This document shows, in pieces, positions 33,737 to 45,698 of a DNA stretch of 64,000 nucleotides (position 1 is the first letter of the stretch; the number at the start of each line of letters is the position of its first letter). The stretch comes from Ambrosia x helenae (taxonomy: Eukaryota; Streptophyta; Magnoliopsida; Asterales; Asteraceae), in contig CM061233.1 in the NCBI GenBank assembly GCA_030844895.1, forward strand, positions 31,244,310 to 31,308,309, read 5' to 3'. The notes beneath the pieces were generated by a model. It saw only the letters and a program-made list of their open reading frames with translations. It was not told the origin of the DNA and did not search any database. The position numbers and the translations under genes are program-made.

Positions 33737-35397
33737 GTTAGACCAATTCCTATTCCCCCTTGCACCTGGTTTACCTCTTCCGTCTCACCTAATATGCTAG
33801 GACAACTATCTGCTATGTGTCCTACATCCCCACAATGCCCACACATGGGCTGCCCACCAATACCTAAATTAGCTAGTTGAGACTCTATCCTAACTATTCT
33901 CTCAACATCCACTACACCACCATTACTTGCAGCCTTCACAGTTGCTTGTCTTGAACGTCTTGAAGATTGTGCCTTCCTCTTTGTTGTCTCAGCTCTCCTC
34001 TCGAGGTACTCCCAGTCAACCTGTTCATCGTTAGTGCCAAAACTACCATTTGAAATAGAATCTAACGCACCTTGGTCTTCGTAGTGGAGTCCTTCATAAA
34101 AGGAATTGATCAACTCCCACAATTGGATGTCATGATGTGGGCAATTATTGATCATCATCTTGAAACGAGTAAGTGCTTCATGAAAGAGCTCACCCGACTG
34201 CTGAGAGAAATTCCTGATGTTCTTCCTAGCATCATTGGTTCGTTGACTTGTGTAAAACTCATCTAGGAACTGTTGTTGCATTTCTAGCCACGTACGAATA
34301 GATGCTGAGGGTAAGGACTGGAACCATTGTTGTGCTTTGTCTTCAAGTGTGAACTGGAAAAGGACCAACTTCACTTCATCTTGTGTAAACCCTTGTCCCC
34401 CGATGGTGTTGCATCTTGCATCATAGGCCCCAAGATGCATGTATGGCTCTTCAGTCACTAACCCATGATATTTAGGCAAACTCTGAATTGCCTGTGACCT
34501 CACTTCAAATGACCTACCATGCAGTTGTGGAATGACCACTGCTGATGGGTTATGAACAATAGCAGGTCTGAAATGGCTCTCAATACCTCTCACCGGGCCT
34601 CTTTCAAACCTCATGGGAATGCCTGCTTGATTATTAGTTGGAGGTATTGCATTCCTTGGGTTAGGTCTCAAAGGTCGATTCACCGCTGGTTGCTGTCTAG
34701 GTGCAGGATGAACTGGAGCTTCTGGAAATGCTTGATACCCTTGATGATTGAAATTTTGTGGCCTTACCAACTGATATGTCCCATGATCTCCTTCATCCCC
34801 ATCCAAATCCCCATCATCATACTCATAGTTGCCTTGATACGGTTTTTGATTGAAACTGAATGATGGATATTGAATTGTAGAAGTATGTGGGAATTGTGTA
34901 CCAGTTGGGTTTATGGTGTTATCATCGGGAATCACTCTCACATAAGGAGAAGAGTGACTGGTCACAGGTTTTTGAGTGAAGGGTGGGTCTTGTGCCGAAG
35001 ATTGGCCTTGTTGTGGATTGAATCTCTCAAAATTTGGGAGAGAGGTTATTGGAAAAGTGTGAATTGTGGTTGGTTGTGGTAAAGATGATGTTTGTGAAAG
35101 TGATGGTGGAATATTATCAAAGTTTGGAAATTGTGGAATTTGTGGTGATTGAGTACTGGATTGTGGTGGAGGTTCAGAAGTGGCGAATGTATTGGGTGAT
35201 GGATGGTTTTGAGTGGGTGAAAATTGAGGTTGGGGCATTGGTTCAGTGGTTAGGTTTAGGTTCTCCATAGATTTGAACTGTGAGACTAGAGAATGCAAGA
35301 CCTTTTTCTCTCTGTGAAATACTCGCCGAGCTGTTTTCTCAATTTCTGGATCGAATACTAGCGGAGATGACTTCCCTGAATGTCTTGTATGATGCAT
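33733..35397 (-). CDS. Athila-like gag
   Basis: The start is taken at MHHTRHSGK (35397) rather than the open frame up to 35430. After a Pro/Gln-rich segment comes the retrotransposon gag domain (FTLEDKAQQWFQSLPSASIRTW, with FLDEFYTSQRTND and FHEALTRFKMMINNCP). A CCHC zinc knuckle CGHCGDVGHIADSC follows near the end. The intact frame and young LTRs suggest it could still be translated. Confidence 0.85.
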   Translation of the reverse strand: MHHTRHSGKSSPLVFDPEIEKTARRVFHREKKVLHSLVSQFKSMENLNLTTEPMPQPQFSPTQNHPSPNTFATSEPPPQSSTQSPQIPQFPNFDNIPPSLSQTSSLPQPTTIHTFPITSLPNFERFNPQQGQSSAQDPPFTQKPVTSHSSPYVRVIPDDNTINPTGTQFPHTSTIQYPSFSFNQKPYQGNYEYDDGDLDGDEGDHGTYQLVRPQNFNHQGYQAFPEAPVHPAPRQQPAVNRPLRPNPRNAIPPTNNQAGIPMRFERGPVRGIESHFRPAIVHNPSAVVIPQLHGRSFEVRSQAIQSLPKYHGLVTEEPYMHLGAYDARCNTIGGQGFTQDEVKLVLFQFTLEDKAQQWFQSLPSASIRTWLEMQQQFLDEFYTSQRTNDARKNIRNFSQQSGELFHEALTRFKMMINNCPHHDIQLWELINSFYEGLHYEDQGALDSISNGSFGTNDEQVDWEYLERRAETTKRKAQSSRRSRQATVKAASNGGVVDVERIVRIESQLANLGIGGQPMCGHCGDVGHIADSCPSILGETEEVNQVQGGIGIGLT

Positions 35398-35547
35398 GCA
35401 ACTGAAGAATTGCCTGCACAAAACAAACAAGAAAACCGAGCGTAATACTGAACAATAAACTAAACAAACAGAAAATAAATATTTTTGGATTTTTGAGTTT
35501 TTTTTTATATTATATTAACTAAGAAAAAAAAAACACTTTGCGCACGA

Positions 35548-35571
35548 CTCCCCGGCAACGGCGCCAAAATT
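35548..35571 (-). promoter_or_regulatory. Primer-binding site, tRNA-Asp type
   Basis: Next to the right LTR the minus strand reads TTTTGGCGCCGTTGCCGGGG. TGGCGCCGTTGCCGGGGA is the usual Athila/Tat primer site. Confidence 0.85.
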
Positions 35572-36875
35572 TGATCGGTGTCGAAGGACCGGTCAAAAAT
35601 AAGATTTTAAGAAAAGACCAACTACCTTACTAGTTAGGGTAAGTCGGGTGTCGAACCACGAGGAGTATTGTGGAAAGTGTTAATTTTTTTTTACAACTAA
35701 ATTAAACTAGACGGAAATATAAAATTGATTGGTTGATTGTTGATGAATTTGCAAATAATAAAAACAACGAAAAGAAAAGTGAATTGTAAACGATTTAAAA
35801 AAATGGTGACCTCTCCAGGATCCCGGTTAATCACTTTAGACAAGGTTTATTTAGTTTGCCAATTGATATCACATAGACATGATATGTGGATTAATATGAT
35901 TGATAAAGAAGGTTGATTAATGACTTTGCTGACAGCCAATAACTAGACCGCGACTGTTGACTCAGTTGATTATCACCTAACAATATCTTAATGACTCGTA
36001 ATATTGAAAGACACACTTGAATGTATTCAATGACCCTCGATAATAAACCGCGTTGGTTGATGAAATCTAAAACAAGCATATCATTCAAATAACGTTCAAC
36101 ATCAATATTAAAATAAACCACAATCAAAACCGAAAGTTTAAACATTCAAAGTTTCAATTCAATTGTTTGACAAACATAAAACCTTGCAAAGATAACTAAC
36201 CATTCACCCGGAGAGGGTCACGGGTGATTTAGCCGCTCATGATGGTGGAGAACGCGTTTATAAATCGAATAACACTTGAAACCATCTTGATTTGGTTAAA
36301 GGATTAGTTGAATGATGATAATATATATTGCAAAATACCCCCAAGATCGTCCACTGAAAACTTCTTTTCAATTTGTTTTTTTCCGATCATATGTTGTCCT
36401 CCCAAGAATCTTGTCTTGTGCCGTCAACAAGAAAATGAATATATATGTCATCCAATAGTTTCACCCTAAATAATTAGCTTGTGGATTTTTTTTGGCCATG
36501 AACTCTTTTTTTTAGTCTTTTACGTTTTTCATATTTATTTATATTATTATTATTAAGTTATTATATTATTATTATTATTTAGTAGTAGTAGCCCCTGACT
36601 CGGGTGTTCTTGGCTTATTCAAAGTTCATCTTCAACGCTCCAGCGTCCATGAACACCTATCACTTTTCATGCCTGCTTTCAAGCGTACGCGACTTAATCA
36701 TTTTCCTTTGGCTCACACGCGTTACACAAATCCATATTAAGTCCATCCATTTTAGCCGCTTAACCTGCACATCCAAACTTCGCGTAGTCATCTTATTCAT
36801 GACATATAAACATTTAAATTACACTAAAAGCACCAAATTAAGCATCTTAAACACCATGATTGACCCCGTCCATCA
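35572..36875 (-). repeat. LTR (5-prime LTR in element orientation)
   Basis: It is 1304 bp. Differences from 29309-30613 found by eye include CACGGG for CACAGG near 36220, one A/G near 36356, one G-run length change near 36493 and one C/T near 36520. Confidence 0.9.
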
Positions 36876-37164
36876 GTTGACCTCATCGGATCCCTCCGCT
36901 GACGTTGCCCTCGCCGGGAGGACCCCTCCCCCTTCATCAGAAAAAAGCAACGCAACCAAATCTGCAAAACCGGAACCATCTTTCCACATAGATAAAGCCT
37001 GTCGAGTGCTGTCACATTGCAAAGACTTACGGTTCCCAGACCTTCTCTCCTGCCTAGAAGACGGAGTAACAACCTTGAGAGTACAACGAGGAAAAAGCAA
37101 AAGCTTGACCCAGTTTTCAACAGAACCCGGAGAGGCCACAACTTTACGAATGGCACTTATTTGA
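36876..37164 (-). pseudogene. N-terminal part of the RT-RLE element, beyond the LTR insertion
   Basis: On the minus strand the frame reads ISAIRKVVASPGSVENWVKL and ends SAEGSDEVN at the insertion point. It continues in the same frame at 29308 (PNVRQCLRKVSDG) once one copy of the GTTGA target duplication is removed. The element is cut at about 37164, so more of the N-terminus and any 5-prime UTR are missing. Confidence 0.7.
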
Positions 37165-37245
37165 TAATGATTGAAGAGGAAAAGGGGGCTTGAAGCATTA
37201 GAGGCTTGAACCATTACACATGGTCTTAGCATTTATAAGTAAACT

Positions 37246-37989
37246 TATTTATGCAGTGGTGGATTCAGATTTTTTTTACTAGGTTCCTTTTTTTAGTGTT
37301 TCAATTTCATATGATCAAATATAAAAATTTCGGCTCGGTTCAAGGGTTCGGGTCAGTTTGCCGGTTCGGGTCGGATAAGGTTCATCGCATAAAAAAAATA
37401 CGATGTAATAATGAAAAAACATTGGCATTAGAAATTTAAAGCACATAATATAAATACGATTGTCTTTAAGGATAAAAAAACATACATATTGTTGTTCCCT
37501 AACATTCTCGACCGAAACTTGTTGTAATAACTCCCTTTCAATGTAACAAATGCAAGTGTCGTTCATACATCCATCACACATCTTATTACGCAATTCCGTC
37601 TTAACATACTTCATTGAAGGTCTAGAATAAAAAGGGTGATTTCTTTTGTTGGTGTGTTTCATTGTTTGGGTTTCACACTTCAAGTGTTGAAAGAAAGGTG
37701 AAGGGGGCGGATTTGAAGAATAGAAGGAGAAAAGGAGTGGGTTTGGGTATAACCCTAGGTTTGTCAAAAAAAAAAAAACTCATCAATTGCAATGAATTAA
37801 ACTTGGATCTTGTGTGTACTAGGGAGGGGATTGAACCACTAAAGCACTCTTGACTTTGAGTAATGGGTTCCTCAAATAATTTCTTATGGGTTCCTTCTCA
37901 GTTTTCTATATATATTAACACTATAATTTACAAACCCAATAGGTTCCCGGGAACCCAACCTGAGCTCTTTAAATCCGCCCCTATTTATG
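37246..37989. mobile_element. hAT-type element with 8-bp TSD
   Basis: TATTTATG occurs at 37246-37253 and 37982-37989 and flanks 37254-37981. The ends are CAGTGGTGGATTC and AAATCCGCCCC, imperfect inverted repeats of the CAGTGG type. Paired phrases AGGTTCC and GGGAACC lie near the two ends. Internal ORFs (for example 37315-37767) show no transposase motif. Confidence 0.75.
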
Positions 37990-39533
37990 GGCACGCGACA
38001 CGTTATATGGATTGAATTGATTGTATTCAAGTTATATCCAAAATTTTGGAGAATCAAAGTGCTATGCTTTTTATTTGAACGTCTAATAAAGCCTAACCAC
38101 TCAGGTATACTCATAGGCAAGAATTGTTTATAATCGCATGGGTGATGATTAATTATATGAACAATTTTTGCATTTGTTATCTTGAAAAAGAGTTATCTTT
38201 GAAAGTTGCGGTTGAAAATGCAGTGGATATCTTTCATTGTGTGTTTTTTTTTTCCAATACTTTTATTATTTTATTATTATGATATTTTCTTTTATTTTCT
38301 GATCTGACTTTAACCAAACCAGAAATTATGACGTTCGGTTATTAAAAATCCATCATTAAAAATATTCACCCCATCCGAAAAAAGATCTAGGCACTGCCAC
38401 TTTTATTTGGGCCGAGAGTTCCCCATCGGCAATAGCTCTTTTATTTGGGCCGAGAGTTATGAACAAACTACATAAAAATACAGAAGCATTAAAAGGAAAT
38501 AATTGGGTCAAATTTTGAGGTTTAATATCTATACTTCTATATAATACACTAGCTTTTATTCTGGGAGCGTCTCAGGGTTGAAAAATATAACAATTCTAAT
38601 AATACTAATACTAATAGTAATAATTATTACTCTTGTAATTAAATAAATAAAAAAATAACCTTGCTATAAGGTGACACCATGTGTTGCAGTGTTGCGCGAT
38701 TCTTTCTCCTAACTTCTCTTGATGAAGTATACCTATGCATCTTTAAAGAGTAAAATTCCAATGAAAGCATGGCGATTGGGTTGAATTTCAACATCGTAGA
38801 TAAGAACCTGGTTTAAAAAAAAACATTATTAATAAATAACCTGAACACTTTGTGTTTTTTTTCCTGTATGAACGAAACCCCACAAAAAACAGTCTTTTTT
38901 TTTCTCCGTTTTTTATATAGCACTATGGTACTCGTTGGAAAGATAATAAAACGCTCGTTAATTTGGTGTAATTTTTTCTTTAAAAAATCTCGTATATAAA
39001 AGATATTAACGTTTAAAATTTATGGGAGGAAACATAAGAGAGGAGAATTTAAATTTGTTTTAAATTCTTTTTTCCTAAAATAACTCAATTTAAATTTAGT
39101 AGATTAGGTTTATATTAATTTTTTTTTAAATTGTCACATGGCATGACACATGACACACTTAAAGAGGAGAATGCCTCCTTGAATGTCATGTCATTAAAAT
39201 GACTTTCAATTATAATATATATAGATATAGATATAGATATAGATATAGATTCTAGATGGGCAATAAGGTAATTTGATCTCTTTTTTAAGATGACATATGA
39301 AGAGTTTTATGCTTTACACCTAAAATGTCATGAAAAACTTCCCAATACTACCCCCATTTGCAAAACTCACTTGTACATGTCAATTCAATTCAATTCAATT
39401 GAAGGCATAATTTCACATTTAATGCACATGTAATCATACTTATGGTATAACAATTGTAAGGTTAAGAACACCTAATGATAAACCTGTATAAATAAAAAAA
39501 AACATTAGTTGTACATACGAACTTTTTATTGTA
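37990..39533. other. No gene; possible Helitron debris and a GATATA microsatellite
   Basis: No supported ORF. A doubled phrase GGCCGAGAGTT lies at about 38410 and 38447. TCTATACTTCTATATAATAC near 38529 resembles a plant Helitron 5-prime end, but no convincing 3-prime partner was found. An (ATAGAT)n tract lies at about 39220-39250, and AATTC repeats near 39383. Confidence 0.4.
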
Positions 39534-39882
39534 TAAGAGCATCCTCAATAAAGGTTTTTAGAGGTTTTTAGGAAAGGTTTTTGATGGGTGGCTATTGTGG
39601 GGTTGGTTTTTAGGGGAGGTTTTTTGTGGAGGTTCTTCACAAAAAAACCTCTAAAAACCCAAGAGGTGGGTCCGGGTGGTGGGGTTGGGATATTATTATA
39701 AGATAAGTAGTTGAAAATAAATGTAAAAGGTGGTGATGATGTGACAATGTTTTTAAGGGTTTTTAGGTTTCCTTATTGGGTAAGTTTTTAGTGTTTTTGA
39801 AGAATGAGTGTTTTTTCTGATGTGGCAGCTGACTTGACATGTTTTTAGGGGGTTTTAGGGATCCTTATTGTGGATGCTCTAA
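39534..39882. mobile_element. PIF/Harbinger-type MITE
   Basis: GAGCATCCTCAATAA (39537) and TTATTGTGGATGCTC (to 39879) are inverted ends with one mismatch in 15. TAA flanks both (39534-39536 and 39880-39882). The 343-bp interior consists of GGTTTTTAGAGG-like repeats at both sides and has no ORF. Confidence 0.85.
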
Positions 39883-40924
39883 GGAGTTGTAAACGGTACA
39901 AATTAATAAACAAAATTAGTGACTTTTACCTTGTCTCATTCCCGAATCATTAGAAAAAACTGAAGCCAAAGCACATGAAAGTTACCGGAGTTGTAAAAAA
40001 ATTGTCAATGAAATTGAACAACAATAAAATTAAAAATATTATTATAAATTGACCCATCAGACATATAATTATGCACCCCATAACGTGAACAAATGAGCAA
40101 GTATATAAACGTATAAATATAAACAAAAATATAAATATTTAGATACCAGTTTCAAAAAAAAAAATATATAAAAAAATTCAAGTTTCTAACGATTTAAATA
40201 TATTTTTTATTATAAATTTTAAAACTATTTAATATATTAGTAAAACCAAAATAATTGTTTACATGTAAAGTGTCCATTATATTAATTTAGCCTAGGGATA
40301 ACCCGTTTTTTTCTCAAACCAGTTCACATTGAAAACAAGTTTTGGTTCTTTTAAGAGGGAATAGAACTGGTTTTGGGCTAAAATTAAACCAAACCTACAA
40401 GATCCGACTAGCGTTGGAGGAAACTAAAGCATTTTTTTATTTTTCAAATATTTTAGTTTTAAGTTTTTTTTTATTAGTGTTATTATTATTATTTTGTCTA
40501 CATTTCCATTTAACTTTCATCTAAATTTAGTTTATCCCGCCGCATAGCACGGAGTCACTTCTAATCTTTACATAAGGTTGTATGGAGCATTGGGGCATGC
40601 CATGCCCGACATGGGAATTCAAGATCTAGAGGCATCCATTTGAATAAATGAATCTTAATTGAAACTCAATTATAAGGAAAACTAGTGTTTAAGAGTTTGA
40701 TGGGTATTAGAGATAACATTAAATAAGTGTTGTTTGTACAAACTTATCTAAAAATACTTCTTTTAGGTCATAATTACCCGTGCGTTGTCACGGGACATTG
40801 TTTGAAGTCCATATGTATTGAAACAGAAAGGCTAACGATACCGAATAAACGTTTTATTGCTAATATACTACATTTTCAATGGATTTTATATTTTCACGTT
40901 GAGAAAACTACAAAAACGAATACG
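39883..40924. other. No gene; hairpins of Helitron-like type
   Basis: AT-rich. CCGCCGCATAGCACGGAG near 40537 and ACCCGTGCGTTGTCACGGG at about 40778 are short GC hairpins of the kind found near plant Helitron termini. Neither is followed by a clear CTRR end, so this is only suggestive. The last 50 bases form half of a diverged repeat that resumes at 63276. Confidence 0.35.
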
Positions 40925-40929
40925 GTATT

Positions 40930-43724
40930 TGTCACACCCCGACTTTCCCCCCGTCGGTTGTGACATTTGGTAGCTTCGCCACGCAGCGGAAAGTTGCATC
41001 TAAGACTTTTATTTCCTGAACGCCATTGCTAACCCTCTAGGATCCCCGATCCCAATACGTCGACTACTCCAACCGTGCCGCTACCAAAGTTTGTACCTGA
41101 AAGACATACTTAAAAAGTCAACATATAATGTTGGTGAGTTCATGAGTTTTAGAAAAATGTTTCGTTAATCCTTTAAAACTGTTACCGTTACTGTTACTGT
41201 TATTAATACTGTTCATACTATGCTTGTGTGTACGCTAGCTAGGCGTCAAGTGTGTTACTCATACGGGCGAAACCATTGATGACTGTGTGATACCCTTGTT
41301 TACAGACTACCTCATCTTCGGTAAGCCTAGTGTGATTGAGACAATATCCACCCGCCCGACCTCCAGCCGTCGAGTGGGGTTTGTCAGGCCCAATAGCGCT
41401 ATCCACATTTCCCCGCTACATCCCCGTATTAGTGGTTTCTAAGGGACTTAGATGAACCGTATAGTAATAAAGTGTGAGCCATAGTATAACATGAAAACAT
41501 GTGTTTATAATGTATAACATGTAAATGTATGATCAAAATGTATAAGCATGTTTCTCCCCCGAAAACATAACTAGTAAAGTGTGGGGCCGTGAACTCACGC
41601 ACCCATTTCATTTTCCAAAACTTGTTTTGTTTTAAATTCCTCAGATTTTCATAAAAGAAGCATGTCTTCCACCCCGAAAACATTTATAAAACAGTAAAAA
41701 GTGGGGTCATGAACTCACCTTAATTTCCTTGCTTAGCTAGCAAACAAAGCCTGAAATCTCGACCAACTTCCTCGTGCCCTAATACAACAAAGGACACCTT
41801 AAAAGTCTATCACATATAAACCTAGCCTATTATCCGGCTAAAAGATAGTTTATCCAACTATCTAGTCTCGTGGTTATTAACTCGAGTACTAATATGCTTT
41901 AACTCGACGAACCGATCGTGACTTGTCTTACTTATGCATTTACATACGACATAGTGCCCAAGTTGCGCACTTGTCACTATTCGTGTGTATACCACGTTGG
42001 ACTAATATCATGAAACGTATAACTTATCCTGAGCCGTAGCTCGCCTCGTTAGTCGGATAAATGCATTTGTCTTGTACGTTTATTTTTAGGAAAATACACT
42101 TTGCAAAAAAAATACAATTCTTGTCATTAATTCCGATTAACAACATATGTTACTTCCTTTCCAAAATCCGAGCATTTAAATTATTCAAAACTTTGCTTTT
42201 TATAAAAATAGTTCCCAAGTAAAATGTTTATATATTTTTAAATCCAAACAATAAACATTATTTAGATACCGAAAATCTTTCGAAAACTCGTCATACTTGA
42301 CGTTTGGCAAAACTAAACATATATATATATATATGTTTTGAAAATATTGTCCGGGATTTACTTTTTATTGTTAAACATATCTTTTTTCAAAACGTCGATA
42401 TTTTGCATAACTACACTTATCATGACACTTAGGGAACATCATTTATAAAAATATGCGATAATTCCATTTTCGTTGCGCCTTGGATTTTATAAAAATTTAG
42501 GCAGAGTTTCCTCTGTTTTCGTACAAACCAGGCAACACAAGTCGCCTACAATTTTCCCAAAAATCAATATCTAATACAAGACTTTATACGTTTCGACAAC
42601 TTCTCATATAAACTATTTATTTTTATAAAGATACAACAATATATAAATACACATACAGTCCAACCAATTTAGTCTGAGGTCCAATAATACCAAGCCACGC
42701 TTTATATACTTATCAATAGTGATATTGTCGGTTCGTTCGCGAGGTAACACTATTTATATATATTAGTATTTATATATAAATATATCCGTTTATAACTACG
42801 ATTACAAAAATAAATACGAAGGATTTAGTTATACCATATCATACGCGCAAAACACCATCTCGCACGACATGCTGACCCGATCCGACGGTTAACCAGATCT
42901 GACCCGTTTGACCCGGGTTGACCAAATCTGACGGGATGCAAAACGAAAGCCGGACCATCACAGACTCGTACCAAATCTGACCCGAACAACTACACCCGAC
43001 TAGAGCCAACTTTGACCGGACCAAAACTCGGACCCATAACCAAATCTGACCCGAGGCCAACTAACCTGAACCAGAGCCGGACTCGATATCCCGACCAGAA
43101 CCGAAGCTAACCAGCCATCCGGCTCGAACCAAGCCCACCTGACCCGTCACTGTCTTCAAACCAGGTGCAGCCGAGACCCGAATCCCAGCCCCAAACCAAA
43201 CCTGCGTGAACCACCACCAACAACTAAGACCATCTGTCAAACACGAACCCGAACCCTTCACCATCACCTACCACCCTCCTGGACCACCCTCGGCCACGAA
43301 CCACCATCGCTGCCACAGCAAGGCAGCCCCCGAGTCACCACCGTACATCACCTACAACCATCGGTCAGACCTATCAAGCCACCGGAGACCACAACCAAGC
43401 TAAACCCACCACACCCGGCACCTACCACCACCCTCATTAGCCACCAACACCCATCATCCAACAACAACCACCTGACCCGACGCATAACCTGTGACCCGAT
43501 ACTAACCACCTACCACCATCGAGCCATCACAAATACCCGACGAGCTTCACCTGCACAACATCCCAATAATAACATCGCCGCCGCCTCCATCTTGAACCAC
43601 ACAACGGCCCTTGTCCCCTTTTTACAGTGCCGCCACCACCAACAGTGGTGGTGGTCGGCCGTTTGTGAGTTCCAGAGAGAGAAAGGGAGACGAGAGAGTG
43701 AGAGAGATGGTAGAGAGAGATCGT

Positions 43725-43765
<41 letters not shown>

Positions 43766-44059
43766 GCGAGGAGAGGGAGAGGGCAGAGAGAGGAGCTTTA
43801 GAGAGAGAGAGAGAGTGAGGTCTAGAGAGAGAGTAGTGAGAGAGAGGGCATGGTGCGACTAGTGAAATGAAGAGGAAGAAGAAGTGCCCCTTTTATACCT
43901 AGGGTTTAGGTAGGTGGGTTTCTACCGCATATCGAACCCGTTTTAAACGTAAACGTCCAGGTTTCATTTTAGGCTCCATAATTAATTATAAAAAGTAGTC
44001 GATTTTGTTAGAAATACAAAACCGAGAACAAATATAAATATTTTCAATGTCCGACGCGT
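40930..44059 (-). repeat. Outer left LTR, first part
   Basis: It matches 59966-63100 closely, with scattered substitutions of roughly 1.5-2 percent by eye. It contains a long GA-rich tract (43673-43850), a CCACC-rich segment (43200-43480) and a short TA run near 42322. ORFs such as 41429-41683 and 43611-43862 recur in the other LTR or come from the GA tract and are not genes. Confidence 0.9.
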
Positions 44060-45698
44060 TGACGTGTGCGTAACTATACATATTTTACAATGGATTTTAA
44101 CACACGCTTTTGCTTTAATATTTATAAAAATGGTTTCGACCTTCATATTAAAACACACACACTAGGGAAAGTGTACCCTGTCATATATGTAGTAAGTACA
44201 GATAAGAACCAAGTATCGATCCATGGACGCGCGCGGAGCAATGGTACTAAAACTCTATCCCCGATTCACCAGTAAGTAAAAGATAAGTTTGAGTTTTGTT
44301 TAAAACTAAATTAATTCTAACACATGTAAATAACTTAACTTCAACTCCAAATAGAAAATATAACTATATAAACTATAATACGCCAATCCTAGCATGTCAT
44401 CTATATAAGAAATAAAGGCGTGATCAACATTCCCATTTTCCGACAGTTAGTTTCTCTTTCGGGCATCTTAACATGACAACTATACGGAAAGCTAACACGA
44501 ATACACACGTTAACCACCTCAAGTCGTTTATTAGCGCGCAGCTGATATGATCTCATGAGAATCTTTAAAGATAGGTTAGTATCACCTTTCGGGAGTCCTC
44601 AACCGCACTAGTTAAGGAAAGTAATATCGAATACACAATACGACCACCGAAACTAGCATAAAGTAGAGCATTTCACAACCTATTCCATTTTACTAACTTT
44701 GAACACTAATCTACTAAGATCGCCATTTTCACTAAAATAACTAACAAAGATCATTAACCGTGTCAAAGATTAGTAACAACACCATTAAGCTTTTTAAACT
44801 CTTTTACGTGCCGGTAAACATCTATAATCATTATCCGAGTGACTTTAACCAAACCAATACCCGGTTACAGTTTCATGGTGTAAACTTTATTAACAAGTTA
44901 ACTAGTTTACTACCGGACGATTAAACGGACGGTTTCCTCAACAAGTAATCCGCCTAACACATTCGATAATCATCAAAGTCATCCGAACACAACTACAAAT
45001 CTATCAACAATGAAACAAGGTTGCATTATGATCATCAAGATTCAAACATGAAAAACGCCAAATTTATACAAAACTTGATTTCACGCAAACGATTGTTTTA
45101 ACTACTAACTAATACTAATGTTCTTGCCCGTAGGTGTACGATTAACTAAAATAACATCAATATAGCAAACAAAATCAGATTTGGATCTAAGAAAGCTCAA
45201 AGGATCAAACCATAAGATTGCTAAAGAGATGGATTGGATGATGAAGGATGGATCGGATGGATTCCCGAGCTTGTTAAACGGCCTTCCAGCAGCTCCTTTG
45301 GTCTAGAAATCGCCTAAAATCGCCTCCCCAAAACCCAATGAACGATCAGTGGGCTGAATGGTACATTTATAGAAGAACAGAGCCTGTGAGCGGCCGCTCG
45401 AAGCCTGTGAGCGGCCGCTCACTTTTCAGACAAGTGGACCAGTTGCACGATTGCTGACGTAGGCCTTCTAGAGTGTTTCTGGAAATATCTGGAGGAGCGA
45501 GCGGCCGCTCACAGGACCCGAGGTCCTGTTTGCGCGCCGAAAACTGCGTTTTTCCTTCAGTTATGCTTCCGGGACATCGTTTAAGACCTGAAACTGCAAA
45601 GATACCAAAATAAGCACCAATTCCTGTGTATAAGGTCAAAAACGTCTGAAAATGGGAGTTAAACGGGGACTTTTATATGTGTAAATTAACGTATATCA
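44060..45698 (-). repeat. Nested Athila LTR (3-prime LTR in element orientation)
   Basis: It is 1639 bp. It has an extra copy of a 21-base segment holding GAGCGGCCGCTC (45388-45399) that the other LTR lacks. Otherwise it differs from 56428-58045 at about 18 sites by eye. The minus-strand purine tract AAGTGTGGGGAGG adjoins it at 45700-45715. Confidence 0.9.

Larger units (their letters stand above)
29304..36880 (-). mobile_element. Young Athila-like LTR element, gag-protease only
   Basis: LTRs 29309-30613 and 35572-36875 are flanked by a perfect TSD GTTGA (29304-29308 and 36876-36880). In minus orientation the LTR runs from TGATGGACGG to CACCGATCA. The PBS next to the right LTR is TGGCGCCGTTGCCGGGGA, the tRNA-Asp type of Athila/Tat elements. 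The coding part stops after the protease-like domain; RT, RNase H and integrase are absent. I find only about four differences between the LTRs, so the insertion is recent. It split the RT-RLE element. Confidence 0.9.
25784..37225. mobile_element. PIF/Harbinger-like TIR pair enclosing a nest of insertions
   Basis: GACCATCTGTAATGG at 25784 is matched in inverted form by CCATTACACATGGTC ending at 37225 (14 of 15). TTA flanks both (25781-25783 and 37226-37228). Without its insertions the element would be about 0.85 kb. It now holds the hAT MITE at 26160-26449, the RT-RLE element from 26863 and, inside that, the LTR element at 29309-36875. The pairing rests on short TIRs over a long distance. Confidence 0.5.

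Noticed and set aside
38529..39250. Helitron between TCTATACTTCTATATAATAC and the GATATA tract
   Set aside because: No hairpin plus CTRR 3-prime end was found, so it was kept only as a remark.
41429..41683. 84-residue ORF repeated at 60465-60719
   Set aside because: It is identical only because both lie in the outer LTRs. There is no domain and no coding signature.
43611..43862. Arg/Glu-rich ORF
   Set aside because: It is translation of the GA simple repeat within the outer LTR and is not preserved intact in the other LTR.
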